From Xanthomonas sp. 3793 (GTDB lineage Bacteria > Pseudomonadota > Gammaproteobacteria > Xanthomonadales > Xanthomonadaceae), in contig NZ_JANTYU010000002.1 of the NCBI RefSeq assembly GCF_024806835.1, forward strand, positions 1 to 64,000: a stretch of DNA of 64,000 nucleotides. The letters run 5' to 3'. Position numbers and translations under genes: made by a program. Positions 42,159 to 50,527 of this stretch are shown here, piece after piece (position 1 is the first letter of the stretch; each line of letters opens with the position of its first letter). Under the pieces are notes generated by a model. It saw only the letters and a list, made by a program, of their open reading frames with translations. It ran no database searches and was not told the DNA's origin.

Positions 42159-42248
42159 GTGCGATACGCTAGGCGCATGGCTGGCGCATGTGTGGCGGGC
42201 GACGGCTGCCATGCATGACGCAGCTGTATGACATCGAACACGCGACAT

Positions 42249-42279
42249 GCAAAAGGCGCCCTGGGGCGCCTTTTGCGTT
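42249..42279. terminator. Bidirectional terminator between the porin and tdh
   Basis: GCAAAAGGCGCC/GGCGCCTTTTGC, 12-bp perfect stem with loop CTGG and T-rich ends in both directions, placed between convergent genes. Confidence 0.93.
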
Positions 42280-42295
42280 TCTCACCGCGGGCCGA

Positions 42296-43318
42296 TCAGT
42301 TCCAGCTCAACACGACCTTGCCGGCCTTGCCTTCTTCCATCAGGTCGAAGCCTTTCTGGAAGTCGTCGATCGGCAGTTGATGCGTCAGCACTTTTTGCAG
42401 CGGGAAACCGGACAGCACCAGCTGGGTCATCTTGTACCAGGTCTCGTACATCTTGCGGCCGTAGATGCCTTGCACGGTGAGGCCCTTGAAGATGATCTTG
42501 TCCCAGTCGCAGCCGGCGCCACGCGGCATGATGCCGAGCATGGCGATCTTGCCGCCGTGGTACATGCAGTCGAGCATGTCGTTGAACGCGCGCGGGTTGC
42601 CGCTCATCTCCAGGCCCACGTCGAAGCCTTCCATGTGCAGGTCCTTCATCACGTCCTTCAACGAAGTATTGGATACATTGACCACGCGCGTGGCGCCCAT
42701 GTCGGCGGCCAGCTTGAGGCGGAAGTCGTTGACGTCGGTGACCACCACGTTGCGCGCACCGATGTGCTTGCAGATGCCGGCGGCAATGATGCCGATCGGG
42801 CCGGCGCCGGTGATCAGCACGTCTTCGCCGATGACATCGAACTCCAGCGCGCAGTGCGCGGCGTTGCCGTAGGGGTCGAAGAATGCCGCCAGCTCGGAAG
42901 GAATCTGGTCCGGGATCGGCCACAGGTTGGAGGCCGGCATCACCATGTATTCGGCAAAGGCGCCGTTGACGTTGACGCCGATGCCGACCGTATTGGGGCA
43001 CAGGTGCGGGCGGCCGCCACGGCAGTTGCGGCAATGGCCGCAGACGATATGGCCCTCGGCCGAGACGCGTTGGCCGACCTGGTAGCCGGTCACCGCCGAA
43101 CCGAGCTCGGCCACGCGGCCGACGAACTCATGACCGATGGTCAGGCCAGGGGTGATGGTGCGCTGGCTCCACTCGTCCCACAGGTAGATGTGCAGGTCGG
43201 TGCCGCAGATGGCGGTCTTTTCCAGCTTGATCAGCACCTCGTTGGGGCCGGGCGTGGGCACGGGAACCTGCTCCAGCCAGATGCCTTTGTTTGCTTCGCG
43301 CTTGACCAGCGCCTTCAT
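42296..43318 (-). CDS. tdh: L-threonine 3-dehydrogenase
   Basis: 340 residues from the ATG at 43318 ([17 protein letters not shown]); four codons upstream an in-frame ATG exists but the family begins here. Catalytic zinc Cys38, His63, Glu64; structural zinc Cys93, 96, 99 and 107; NAD site [18 protein letters not shown]. Makes 2-amino-3-ketobutyrate for Kbl. kbl is about 5 kb away on the same strand. Confidence 0.96.
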   Translation of the reverse strand: MKALVKREANKGIWLEQVPVPTPGPNEVLIKLEKTAICGTDLHIYLWDEWSQRTITPGLTIGHEFVGRVAELGSAVTGYQVGQRVSAEGHIVCGHCRNCRGGRPHLCPNTVGIGVNVNGAFAEYMVMPASNLWPIPDQIPSELAAFFDPYGNAAHCALEFDVIGEDVLITGAGPIGIIAAGICKHIGARNVVVTDVNDFRLKLAADMGATRVVNVSNTSLKDVMKDLHMEGFDVGLEMSGNPRAFNDMLDCMYHGGKIAMLGIMPRGAGCDWDKIIFKGLTVQGIYGRKMYETWYKMTQLVLSGFPLQKVLTHQLPIDDFQKGFDLMEEGKAGKVVLSWN

Positions 43319-43497
43319 CGTCTGCGCCATCTGGCGGGGCCTGCTGAGTGAAAGATAAGCCGGCGATTATATGCGGGGTGAGGCCGGTGCCATGTGGCGG
43401 TGCAAGAACAACGATCTGCGTTGGTGCGGGCAGTCCGGGTGGGGAGCGACGGTAGCGCTGGGTTGGTTGGCGGACAGCATGCGTCTGATGCCAGGCG

Positions 43498-43543
43498 GGT
43501 GCCCCATCCGCCCTTCGGGCAGTCCCGCGCAGGCGGGGAAGGG
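43498..43543 (-). repeat. REP-like intergenic element, inverted copy
   Basis: Contains GCCC-TTC-GGGC and CCCGC/GCGGG mini-hairpins. Read on the minus strand it begins CCTTCCCCGCC and ends GGGCGGATGGGGC, matching in outline the forward copy at 43845-43891 (CCTTCTCCCGC ... CGGATGAGGG). Confidence 0.55.
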
Positions 43544-43652
43544 CAGGGACTTCGAGAAACAGGCAGGCCAGCAAGCAGGGAAGCCGCCACGCAGGGAAGG
43601 CAGAAGAAACGGCAGGGCGGACAGAAAGCGGATGAAACCTGAAGGCGGCTAC

Positions 43653-43742
43653 GCCGAACGAGCCGAACAAGCCCAACAAGCCGAACAAGCCGAACAAGCC
43701 GAACAAGCCGAACAAGCCGAACAAGCCGAGCAAGCCGAATCG
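43653..43742. repeat. 9-bp minisatellite, ten units
   Basis: Ten head-to-tail 9-base units of the type GCCGAACAA; six are identical and four carry one to three changes. In the plus frame it would read Ala-Glu-Gln, in the minus frame Leu-Phe-Gly, but neither frame belongs to a credible gene. It lies between tdh and the TonB receptor. Confidence 0.9.
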
Positions 43743-43750
43743 AGTTGAAC

Positions 43751-43780
43751 CGAGCCTAGCCTAGCCGAGCCGAGCCGAGC
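43751..43780. repeat. 5-bp tandem repeat, six units
   Basis: Units CGAGC, CTAGC, CTAGC, CGAGC, CGAGC, CGAGC directly after the 9-bp array. Confidence 0.85.
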
Positions 43781-43844
43781 GAACGTACAGTCTCGGGAAA
43801 GGGTGCGGCAGGCCGGCTCACGGCGCCGGGGCACCGTCGGCATG

Positions 43845-43891
43845 CCTTCTCCCGCACGCGGGAGAAGGTGGCGCGTAGCGCCGGATGAGGG
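43845..43891 (+). repeat. REP-like intergenic element, forward copy
   Basis: An 11-bp palindrome CCTTCTCCCGC/GCGGGAGAAGG with a 2-base centre, then GGCGC-GTA-GCGCC and CGGATGAGGG. This shape is common between Xanthomonas genes. It lies 3' of the TonB receptor gene and could also end its transcript. Confidence 0.65.
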
Positions 43892-43914
43892 CGCCTTGCG
43901 CTGGTGCAGAGCGC

Positions 43915-46236
43915 TTAAAACTTCACGTCCAGACTCATGAAGTACTGGCGTGGCGCACCCACCACCATGGTCTGGTTGTAGCCGTCCGGATCGGAGGCGA
44001 CGTAACCGTTGGTGCCGGTGCTGGCAAAGTAGCGCTTGTCGGTGAGGTTGGTGATGTTCAGGGCCAAGGCAATATCCGCCACGCCGCCCACGCGACCGAA
44101 GTCGTAGCGCGCCCCGGCGTTGAACAGCCAGTACGAAGGCACCTGCGAATCGTTGAGGAAGGTGATGTAGCGCTTGTCCACGTACTTGCCGTCCAGGTCC
44201 AGGCGCAGGTTGCCCAACTGGTAGCTGGCGCTGGAAGAGAACATCAACGCGGGAATGCCCACCACGTCCTTGCCCGAGGTCGCGACCACGCCGTTGTTGA
44301 GGTAATCGTCCTGATAACGCGAGCGGTTCCACGACAGCGAGTTCAACCAGCTCAGGCCTTCGGTCGGGCGCCACATCAGCGCCAGATCCGCGCCGGCGCT
44401 ATGCACTGCGCCGACATTGCTCAGGATCGAGGCGCAGGTCTGCACCGCGGTGCACGGCGAGGTGGTCAGCAGGCGGTTGGAGAACTTGGTGAAGTAGGCA
44501 TCGGCCGAGAGCTGGAATTGCTCGTCCTGCATGCGGTACCCCATTTGCACGGTTTGCGACTCTTCCGGCTCCAGCGTGGAGCGGCTGCGATCGAACGCGG
44601 CCTGCGAGGTGGCGAACGGGGTGAACCCGAAGGCGGCGATGTTCTTGCTGTAGGACGCATAGACGTCCTGGCGTTCGTCGAGTTTGTAGTTCACGCCCAC
44701 TTGCGGCAGGAAGCCGTCTTCGGCGCGGATGCGGCCTTGCGCCAGCGACGTGGTGGGCACCAGCGACTGCGCGCGCGTGGTGGTGTTGAGCGCCTTTGCG
44801 CCGTAGTTCAACGTCAGCCGGTCATCGAGCAGGCGCACGGTGTCCTGCACGTAGAGCATGCGGGTCTGGGTGGTGTAACGCTGCAGGAAATCGCGGCGAA
44901 ACGGCGTCTGCGCTTCGTACACGTTGTACAGCGAGGTGTAGCCCTCATTGCCCAGCGCGAAGTAATTGCGCCCTTGCGTGGTGCGTGCATTCTCGGCCCA
45001 CACGCCGGCTTCCAGATCGTGATTGCCCCACGACCACTTCAGTGCGCTGGTGCCGCCGAAACGGTCCAGGCCATAGTCGGTGGTGCGCATCGACACCGGG
45101 ATCTGCGCCGAGGTGACGACATACGGCGTCACCCATTGTCCTTCGCCGCGATTGGCGTGGTAATAGCCTGCGGCATCCAGGGTTGCACCGCCGAACACGA
45201 ACGTGCCCGACAGGCCTGCAAGATTGTCGCGGCGCAGGCCGCCGCCGGCGTAATAACTGGCATCGAGCCAGCTGTAATCGCTGGGCAGCCCGGCCAGCGA
45301 TTGCGGGTAGCCGTTGGCCACACCGCTGGTCGCGCCGGTGGTCTGGTAGGCGCGCGCCATCTGTACGGCGGTGGCCCAATCCGGTTGCAGGTAGTCGTAG
45401 TCCCAACCCAGTGCGCGCTGGCTGGTCAACGACAGGTCCATATAGTCGTATTCCTTGCGCCGCGAGGTATCCAGGAACAGGCTCAGGCGATTGCCCTCGC
45501 CCCATTGGTAGACGGTCTTGAGGTTGGCCTGTTCGGATTGCTGATCGCCGAAGCCTTTCCACTTGTCGGTGGTGGCATTGGCGTAGGACAGATAGGCCGA
45601 CAAGCCATTGCGATCGCCGGTATCGGCGCGCACGAAGGTGCGTCGCGTGGCATCGCTGCCCACCGTCTGCACCAGCCGCGCGCCGGGCGTGGTCTGCGGA
45701 TCGGCGGAGTAGAACTGCATGGTGCCGCCGAGGTTGGTGTTGGATGCGGTGCCGAGCGCGCCGGCGCCTTGTGCAATCTCCACCGAGCCGAGGTTTTCGG
45801 AAATGATGGCGCGGGTGATGTGCAGGCCGTTGGTGACGCCGTAGCTCATGTTGCCCAAGGGAATGCCATCGAGCGTGTAGCCCAGGCGGCTCTGGTCGAA
45901 GCCATGCAAGGTGACCTGCGTGGACCACTCGTAGGTGCCGAACGGATCGGCGGACTGGAATTGCACGCCGGGCAGTTTTTCCACCGCCTTGAAGGCACTG
46001 CTGCCCGGCGTCAGCTGTTCGATGTCCTGCCGGCTGATCCGCTGCACCTGCCGTGTGCTGCCTTGCGAGACGACGTTGACCGCATCCAGCTGGGTCGCGT
46101 TGCCCGCGGCATCGGCAGGCGTCACCGGTGCATCGGCTGCGCTGGCGACGGGTTCTGCGGCGTGCGCGATGACGGGGAGCAGCGCGGCGAGGGCGAGTGC
46201 CAGTGGCGTGACATGGAAACGACGGGCGGAAGTCAT
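43915..46236 (-). CDS. TonB-dependent outer-membrane receptor
   Basis: 773 residues from the ATG at 46236 (AGGA upstream). Signal peptide cut near AHA|AEP; possible TonB box in LDAVNVVSQG; plug domain about 50-190 (VEKLPGVQFQSADPFGTYEWSTQ, LDGIPLG, NLGSVEIAQGAGA, NLGG); 22-stranded barrel after that, ending in the classic C-terminal aromatic residue (SLDVKF). Energised import of a scarce ligand. The ligand is unknown; the shared upstream region with a phospholipase C gene and a Pho-box-like site hints at phosphate nutrition (inference). Confidence 0.92.
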   Translation of the reverse strand: MTSARRFHVTPLALALAALLPVIAHAAEPVASAADAPVTPADAAGNATQLDAVNVVSQGSTRQVQRISRQDIEQLTPGSSAFKAVEKLPGVQFQSADPFGTYEWSTQVTLHGFDQSRLGYTLDGIPLGNMSYGVTNGLHITRAIISENLGSVEIAQGAGALGTASNTNLGGTMQFYSADPQTTPGARLVQTVGSDATRRTFVRADTGDRNGLSAYLSYANATTDKWKGFGDQQSEQANLKTVYQWGEGNRLSLFLDTSRRKEYDYMDLSLTSQRALGWDYDYLQPDWATAVQMARAYQTTGATSGVANGYPQSLAGLPSDYSWLDASYYAGGGLRRDNLAGLSGTFVFGGATLDAAGYYHANRGEGQWVTPYVVTSAQIPVSMRTTDYGLDRFGGTSALKWSWGNHDLEAGVWAENARTTQGRNYFALGNEGYTSLYNVYEAQTPFRRDFLQRYTTQTRMLYVQDTVRLLDDRLTLNYGAKALNTTTRAQSLVPTTSLAQGRIRAEDGFLPQVGVNYKLDERQDVYASYSKNIAAFGFTPFATSQAAFDRSRSTLEPEESQTVQMGYRMQDEQFQLSADAYFTKFSNRLLTTSPCTAVQTCASILSNVGAVHSAGADLALMWRPTEGLSWLNSLSWNRSRYQDDYLNNGVVATSGKDVVGIPALMFSSSASYQLGNLRLDLDGKYVDKRYITFLNDSQVPSYWLFNAGARYDFGRVGGVADIALALNITNLTDKRYFASTGTNGYVASDPDGYNQTMVVGAPRQYFMSLDVKF

Positions 46237-46338
46237 GGGGGAGTCCTGTTCGAGCACGGCTGAGGGCGGACGCACGGTGCAAGACCGGCGTTTCGCGACG
46301 CAGGGTGTCAAGGGCTCATGAAACATTGATGACGGTGG

Positions 46339-46372
46339 CTGTCGCAAAACTGTCGCGCAGGCCCGCTATACG
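46339..46372 (+). promoter_or_regulatory. Pho-box-like PhoB site with -10, upstream of phospholipase C
   Basis: Two identical 7-mers CTGTCGC (46339-46345 and 46350-46356) flank AAAA, giving the 11-base period of the PhoB box (E. coli consensus CTGTCAT, 4 AT-rich bases, CTGTCA). TATACG at 46367-46372 lies 10 bases after the second repeat, the spacing used when PhoB replaces the -35. The start would be near 46379. No -35 is otherwise evident. Confidence 0.75.
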
Positions 46373-46430
46373 TAACGTGTGCGGCCGCCGTGCGCGCTGC
46401 ACGTCACCGACCTTTGCAGGATTTTTCGTC

Positions 46431-48512
46431 ATGACGTTATCTTCTTCGCGCCGCGACTTCCTCAAGCGCGTCGCTGCGCTCACCGCTGCCGGGGCATTTC
46501 CGCCGTCGATCGGTCGCGCGCTGGCATTGCCGGCCAATGCGCGTACCGGCACGCTGCGCGATATGGAACACGTGGTGATCCTGATGCAGGAAAACCGTTC
46601 GTTCGACCATTACTTCGGCGCGTTGCGTGGTGTGCGCGGGTTCGGCGATCCGCATGCGCTGCAGTTGCGCGACGGCCAGCCGGTGTGGAGTCAGCCGGCG
46701 GCCGATGGACGACGGCTGCTGCCGTTTGCGTTCGATACGCAAACCACGAGCGCACCATTGATCAAAAGCCTGGATCATTCGTGGAAAGCCGGTCACGGGC
46801 AGGATCCGGCGCGCTGGGCCGAATACGACGCGTGGGTGCCGTACAAGGGCGAGCTGACGATGGGGTACTTCCAACGTCAGGACATTCCGTACTACCACGC
46901 GCTCGCCGATGCGTTCACCATCTGCGATGGCTACTTCTGCTCGATGCACGGGCCGACCAATCCCAATCGCATGTATCTGTTCACCGGCACCAGCGGTCTG
47001 AGCGTGGGCGATACCCGTGCGCAGGTGGCCAGCAACGCCGATGACGGCAACTGGACCGCCGACATGGCGCGCGACAAACCCGGCTATGCGGCGATGGGCT
47101 GGACCACCTATGCACAGCGCCTGCAGGCGGCCGGCATCGATTGGCGGGTGTATCAGGAATACGACAACTTCGGCTGCAACTCGTTGGCGTATTTTGCGCA
47201 CTACCGCGGGCTGGACACAGCTGACGAACGTTATCGCCGCGCGCGTGCCTGTGTCCCCGGATCCACCGCGGACAACGCCGCCAGCACGCAGGCCGATCAC
47301 CTGATCGCCGCAATCGCTGCCGACGTGCAGGGCAATCGCCTGCCGCAGGTGTCGTGGGTCATTCCGCCGACTGCCTATTGCGAACACCCCGAAGCGCCGC
47401 CGGCCTACGGCGAGTCGCTGGTGTCGCGGTTGATCGATGCGCTGACCTCCAATCCGGACGTCTGGGCGAAGACGGCCTTGATCATCAACTACGACGAGAA
47501 CGACGGCTTTTTCGATCATGTGCCGGCGCCGCTGCCGGCGCTGGACGCACGCATGGGCCGCAGCAATGTCGATGTGCGCGGCGAGGCCTACAACGGCGTG
47601 CCGGTGGGCCTGGGCATCCGCGTGCCGATGCTGGTGATTTCGCCATGGACGCGCGGCGGCTGGGTCAATTCGCAGGTGTTCGATCACACCTCGGTGCTGC
47701 GCCTGCTGGAACGTCGCTTCGGTGTGGCCGAACCGAATATCAGCCCGTGGCGTCGCGCGGTCAGTGGCGATCTCACTAGCGTGTTCGATTTCCGCAAGCC
47801 CGACGATTCGGCGCTGAGCGCACTGCCGTCCATCGACGACTACCGCACACGCACGGCGGCGGCACGCGACAAACCATTGCCCGTGCCGCCGACCAAGGCC
47901 GTCATGCCGCGACAGGAGCCCGGCCAACGTCCGGCGCGTGCGTTGCCGTATGCCTTGCAGGTGCACGCGCGCGCGCAAGGCGATGGCGCGCTGCAGTTGC
48001 AGTTCGTCAACACCGGCACGGCTGCGGCTGCATTCAACGTCTACACCAGTGCTCCCACTGGGGGGCCGTGGTACTACACGGTATTACCTGGTACCCGGCT
48101 CGATGACGTTCCGGTGGGCGCCGCGCACGACGGCGCGTATGGGTTGCGCGTGCACGGGCCGAACGGATTCCTGCGCGAATTTGCCGGCGAGCTGGCGACC
48201 ACGCCGCAAGCAGCGGCAGCGCCGTGGGTCGAAGCGCGTCAGGATGGCGGCACGCTGGTGCTGGAGATCGGTAACGCGGGGCAACGGCCCTGCACCTTGC
48301 ACCTGCGTGCGCTGGACCACGCAGATCCTGCCCCGCGCGCGCTGCAGCTTTCCGCAGGTCAGCGCCAGGTGCTGCATCTGCCGCTGGCCGCCAGCGACCA
48401 CTGGTACGACGTGGTCGTGGAGCAACCGGGCGGCACGTTCCGGCGGCGTCTGGCCGGTCACCTGGAGACCGGCAGCCCCAGCCGCAGCGACCCGGCGCTC
48501 GGTCGCGCCTGA
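46431..48512 (+). CDS. plcN: Tat-secreted phosphocholine-specific phospholipase C
   Basis: 693 residues from the ATG at 46431. Twin-arginine signal SSSRRDFLKRVAALTAAGAF. Catalytic phosphoesterase domain: MQENRSFDHYFGALRG, GPTNPNRMYLFTG, NYDENDGFFDHVPAP, ISPWTRGGWVNSQVFDHTSVLRLLE. Two C-terminal DUF756-type beta domains follow (from about 500). Cleaves phospholipid head groups outside the cell and frees phosphate. Xanthomonads can carry several such genes, so the symbol marks the type. Probably PhoB-controlled from the site at 46339. Confidence 0.92.
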   Translation: MTLSSSRRDFLKRVAALTAAGAFPPSIGRALALPANARTGTLRDMEHVVILMQENRSFDHYFGALRGVRGFGDPHALQLRDGQPVWSQPAADGRRLLPFAFDTQTTSAPLIKSLDHSWKAGHGQDPARWAEYDAWVPYKGELTMGYFQRQDIPYYHALADAFTICDGYFCSMHGPTNPNRMYLFTGTSGLSVGDTRAQVASNADDGNWTADMARDKPGYAAMGWTTYAQRLQAAGIDWRVYQEYDNFGCNSLAYFAHYRGLDTADERYRRARACVPGSTADNAASTQADHLIAAIAADVQGNRLPQVSWVIPPTAYCEHPEAPPAYGESLVSRLIDALTSNPDVWAKTALIINYDENDGFFDHVPAPLPALDARMGRSNVDVRGEAYNGVPVGLGIRVPMLVISPWTRGGWVNSQVFDHTSVLRLLERRFGVAEPNISPWRRAVSGDLTSVFDFRKPDDSALSALPSIDDYRTRTAAARDKPLPVPPTKAVMPRQEPGQRPARALPYALQVHARAQGDGALQLQFVNTGTAAAAFNVYTSAPTGGPWYYTVLPGTRLDDVPVGAAHDGAYGLRVHGPNGFLREFAGELATTPQAAAAPWVEARQDGGTLVLEIGNAGQRPCTLHLRALDHADPAPRALQLSAGQRQVLHLPLAASDHWYDVVVEQPGGTFRRRLAGHLETGSPSRSDPALGRA

Positions 48513-48894
48513 GCACGCCTGATTCATTGGGCGACGGCTGGATCGGCGCGGTGTTGCGACCGTATCGCGTCGCGCACAGCGCACAAGAATTGCGCGGTGT
48601 GCGCGGCAGTGCGGTTCGCTGCGCGCGGCGATCACCCCGGATGCCGAGCTCCATGTTGAACATGCCGGCAGCATGCCGGCCTCGACACGTCGCCAAGTTC
48701 CCGCGATCGGCAGTGCGGTGCGTCAGCGCCGGAGACCAGCCGGGGGCGGGGCGCAGCAGGGCATCGCAGGCACGCAGCGCGGTCGGAAGAGCAGGGCGTG
48801 CGCGCAAGCGCAGAGGGAACGAGTGGGAGCGGTTATGATGCGGTCCGGTTTCGCCGCGGCGTGCCGGCCCCTCCCCCCAAGGAACTCTCAGCGC
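48513..48894. other. 382-base spacer without a gene
   Basis: One GCCGGCA/TGCCGGC hairpin with a 3-base loop at 48664-48680, without T-run. No credible reading frame or promoter was recognised. Confidence 0.45.
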
Positions 48895-49539
48895 ATGCGC
48901 ATCCTGCTTGCTCGTCACGGCGAGACGCCGTGGAACGCCGAAGGCCGTTACCAGGGCCAGATCGATATTCCGCTGTCGCCGGTGGGCGAAGGCCAGGCAC
49001 GCGCGTTGGGCGAGCGGCTGCAGGCGTTGCAGATCACCCGTGCGGTCGCCTCGCCGCTGTCGCGCGCGCAGGCCACAGCCAAGGCTGCGTTGGGCGCATC
49101 GCGCGAAAGCTTGCTGCAGACCGATCCGGACCTGCAGGAAATCGCCCATGGCGAGTGGGAAGGCCTGCTGGCCAGCGAGATCAACGACAAGGATCCGGCG
49201 CGTCTGCGCGCCTGGCGCGAAGAGCCCGATACCGTGCTGATGCCTGGCGGCGAATCGCTGCGGCAGGTGCTGGACCGCAGCTGGCGCGGCCTGGCGCGCG
49301 CCGCCGACGGCCTGGGCGCCGACGACACCTTGCTGGTGGTCGCGCACGATGCAGTCAACCGCGTGATCCTGTGCAAGATCCTCGGCCTGCCGCTGTCCAA
49401 GCTGTGGAGCTTCCGCCAGGCCCCGACCACGCTCAACCTGCTCGAAGGCGACGATGTCGATCACCTGGAAGTGGTGCGCCTCAACGACTGCGCGCATCAC
49501 ACCCCGTTTTTCGGTGAAGCCAAGCATCGGGCGCTGTAG
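48895..49539 (+). CDS. Histidine phosphatase family protein (phosphoglycerate mutase-like)
   Basis: 214 residues from the ATG at 48895; AAGGAA at 48879-48884. Phosphohistidine motif LLARHGETPWN with His8, SPLSRAQATAKAAL, EIAHGEWEGLL, MPGGESLRQV, and second catalytic His in VVAHDAVNRVI. The branch includes broad phosphatases and CobC, so true glycolytic mutase activity is doubtful. Alone between two gene-poor stretches. Confidence 0.85.
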   Translation: MRILLARHGETPWNAEGRYQGQIDIPLSPVGEGQARALGERLQALQITRAVASPLSRAQATAKAALGASRESLLQTDPDLQEIAHGEWEGLLASEINDKDPARLRAWREEPDTVLMPGGESLRQVLDRSWRGLARAADGLGADDTLLVVAHDAVNRVILCKILGLPLSKLWSFRQAPTTLNLLEGDDVDHLEVVRLNDCAHHTPFFGEAKHRAL

Positions 49540-49748
49540 CCTTGGTGGTGGCGTGTTGCGCTCAGGAATAACTCTTATAGCTTTCACGCTGCCAACATTC
49601 AGGTGCTCGAGATGGGTTTCCATGCATTGCTGCTTGCAATCCAGGCGTCCTCTTTAAATTTGCACGTTTGAAGAGGGGTGTCTGGTCTCGGTCTTCAGCG
49701 TTTGTTGGCCGCTGCGCAGCATGCGCATACGTCTGAGGGATCAGTTCG

Positions 49749-50297
49749 GTGAAAACAAAGCTGTTCGCTTTGATGAAGGTTGCCTCTATCTTCGTGATGC
49801 TTGGGCTTATTCCGCCGAGCTTGTTCGCCACATTTATCCCCGTCGAGTTCCTTCAGGGGCGCTATTGGAAGTGGCCGGCCTTGGTGATGGGTATCGCGCT
49901 AACGGTGCTGCTGCGTAGGCGTAACCGTCGCTTAGGTCGACCAACAGACATGGATGGTGGCGGGCACGTCCTTAAAGTCTTTATGTTCCTCGGGATGCCG
50001 GTAATGATGGGCTTTCTCTCCTGGTTGTTTCTGGCAAAAGCCATCCCTTGGGGGGTGACATTGCTGGTGGGGACGACGTTCGAGGAGGCATATCTCATGC
50101 AGACCTACCATCAGTCGAAAAGCGATTTTTGCGAATATCAATTGCGCGGTGGTCCGATTGATCATGCGTTTCCAGATCATCTTTGCATCAAGGAGGAGCT
50201 GTACCTCCGCTACCCAGAGCAGCAGATCGCGGTAACCTTGAAAGGGCAACGCTCGGTCTTGGGTGCGCGGGTCACTGAGATCTACGGGCCGCAATGA
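49749..50297 (+). CDS. Uncharacterised membrane protein of low GC content
   Basis: 182 residues from a GTG at 49749 with GAGGGA at 49735-49740. Two or three hydrophobic segments (KVASIFVMLGLIPPSLFATF, WPALVMGIALTVLL, KVFMFLGMPVMMGFLSWLFL), then a soluble C-terminal half with FCEYQLRGG and YLRYPEQQIAVTL. Not recognised. The bases 50101-50160 contain 28 G+C of 60 against 38 of 60 in a line of folC, so the gene looks imported. Confidence 0.65.
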   Translation: MKTKLFALMKVASIFVMLGLIPPSLFATFIPVEFLQGRYWKWPALVMGIALTVLLRRRNRRLGRPTDMDGGGHVLKVFMFLGMPVMMGFLSWLFLAKAIPWGVTLLVGTTFEEAYLMQTYHQSKSDFCEYQLRGGPIDHAFPDHLCIKEELYLRYPEQQIAVTLKGQRSVLGARVTEIYGPQ

Positions 50298-50527
50298 GTG
50301 GTCGAATGCCTGGTTTTTCTGGCAATTGGTGTCTCCAACATGGATTGTCGCCGGTAAGTCCAAACAGCCGTCAATGTCACGCGACGCATATCGCCTGTGC
50401 GAATTGATGACGCGCCCTGCCGTGCATCGGTCTGACCAAGCATTCGCGAGGCATCAAGCGCCAACGTGGCGTGCGATGCGCACGCGCAAATGGCGATAAT
50501 GTGCCCCTACTCTGCGCAGCCCTCCCC

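Noticed and set aside
43653..43742. CRISPR array at the tandem repeat
   Set aside because: Units are 9 bases with no spacers; same for the 7-base array at 62681. No cas genes are present.
43371..43748. A frame encoding an Ala-Glu-Gln repeat protein (and Leu-Phe-Gly on the other strand)
   Set aside because: It is the product of reading the 9-bp minisatellite; outside the repeat there is no protein-like sequence.
43885..46263. A 792-codon plus-strand open frame
   Set aside because: Antisense of the TonB receptor gene, whose own protein has clear plug and barrel features.
46283..46311. Sigma70 promoter for the TonB receptor at minus-strand TTGACA
   Set aside because: The -35 is perfect but nothing like a -10 occurs at 16-19 bases.
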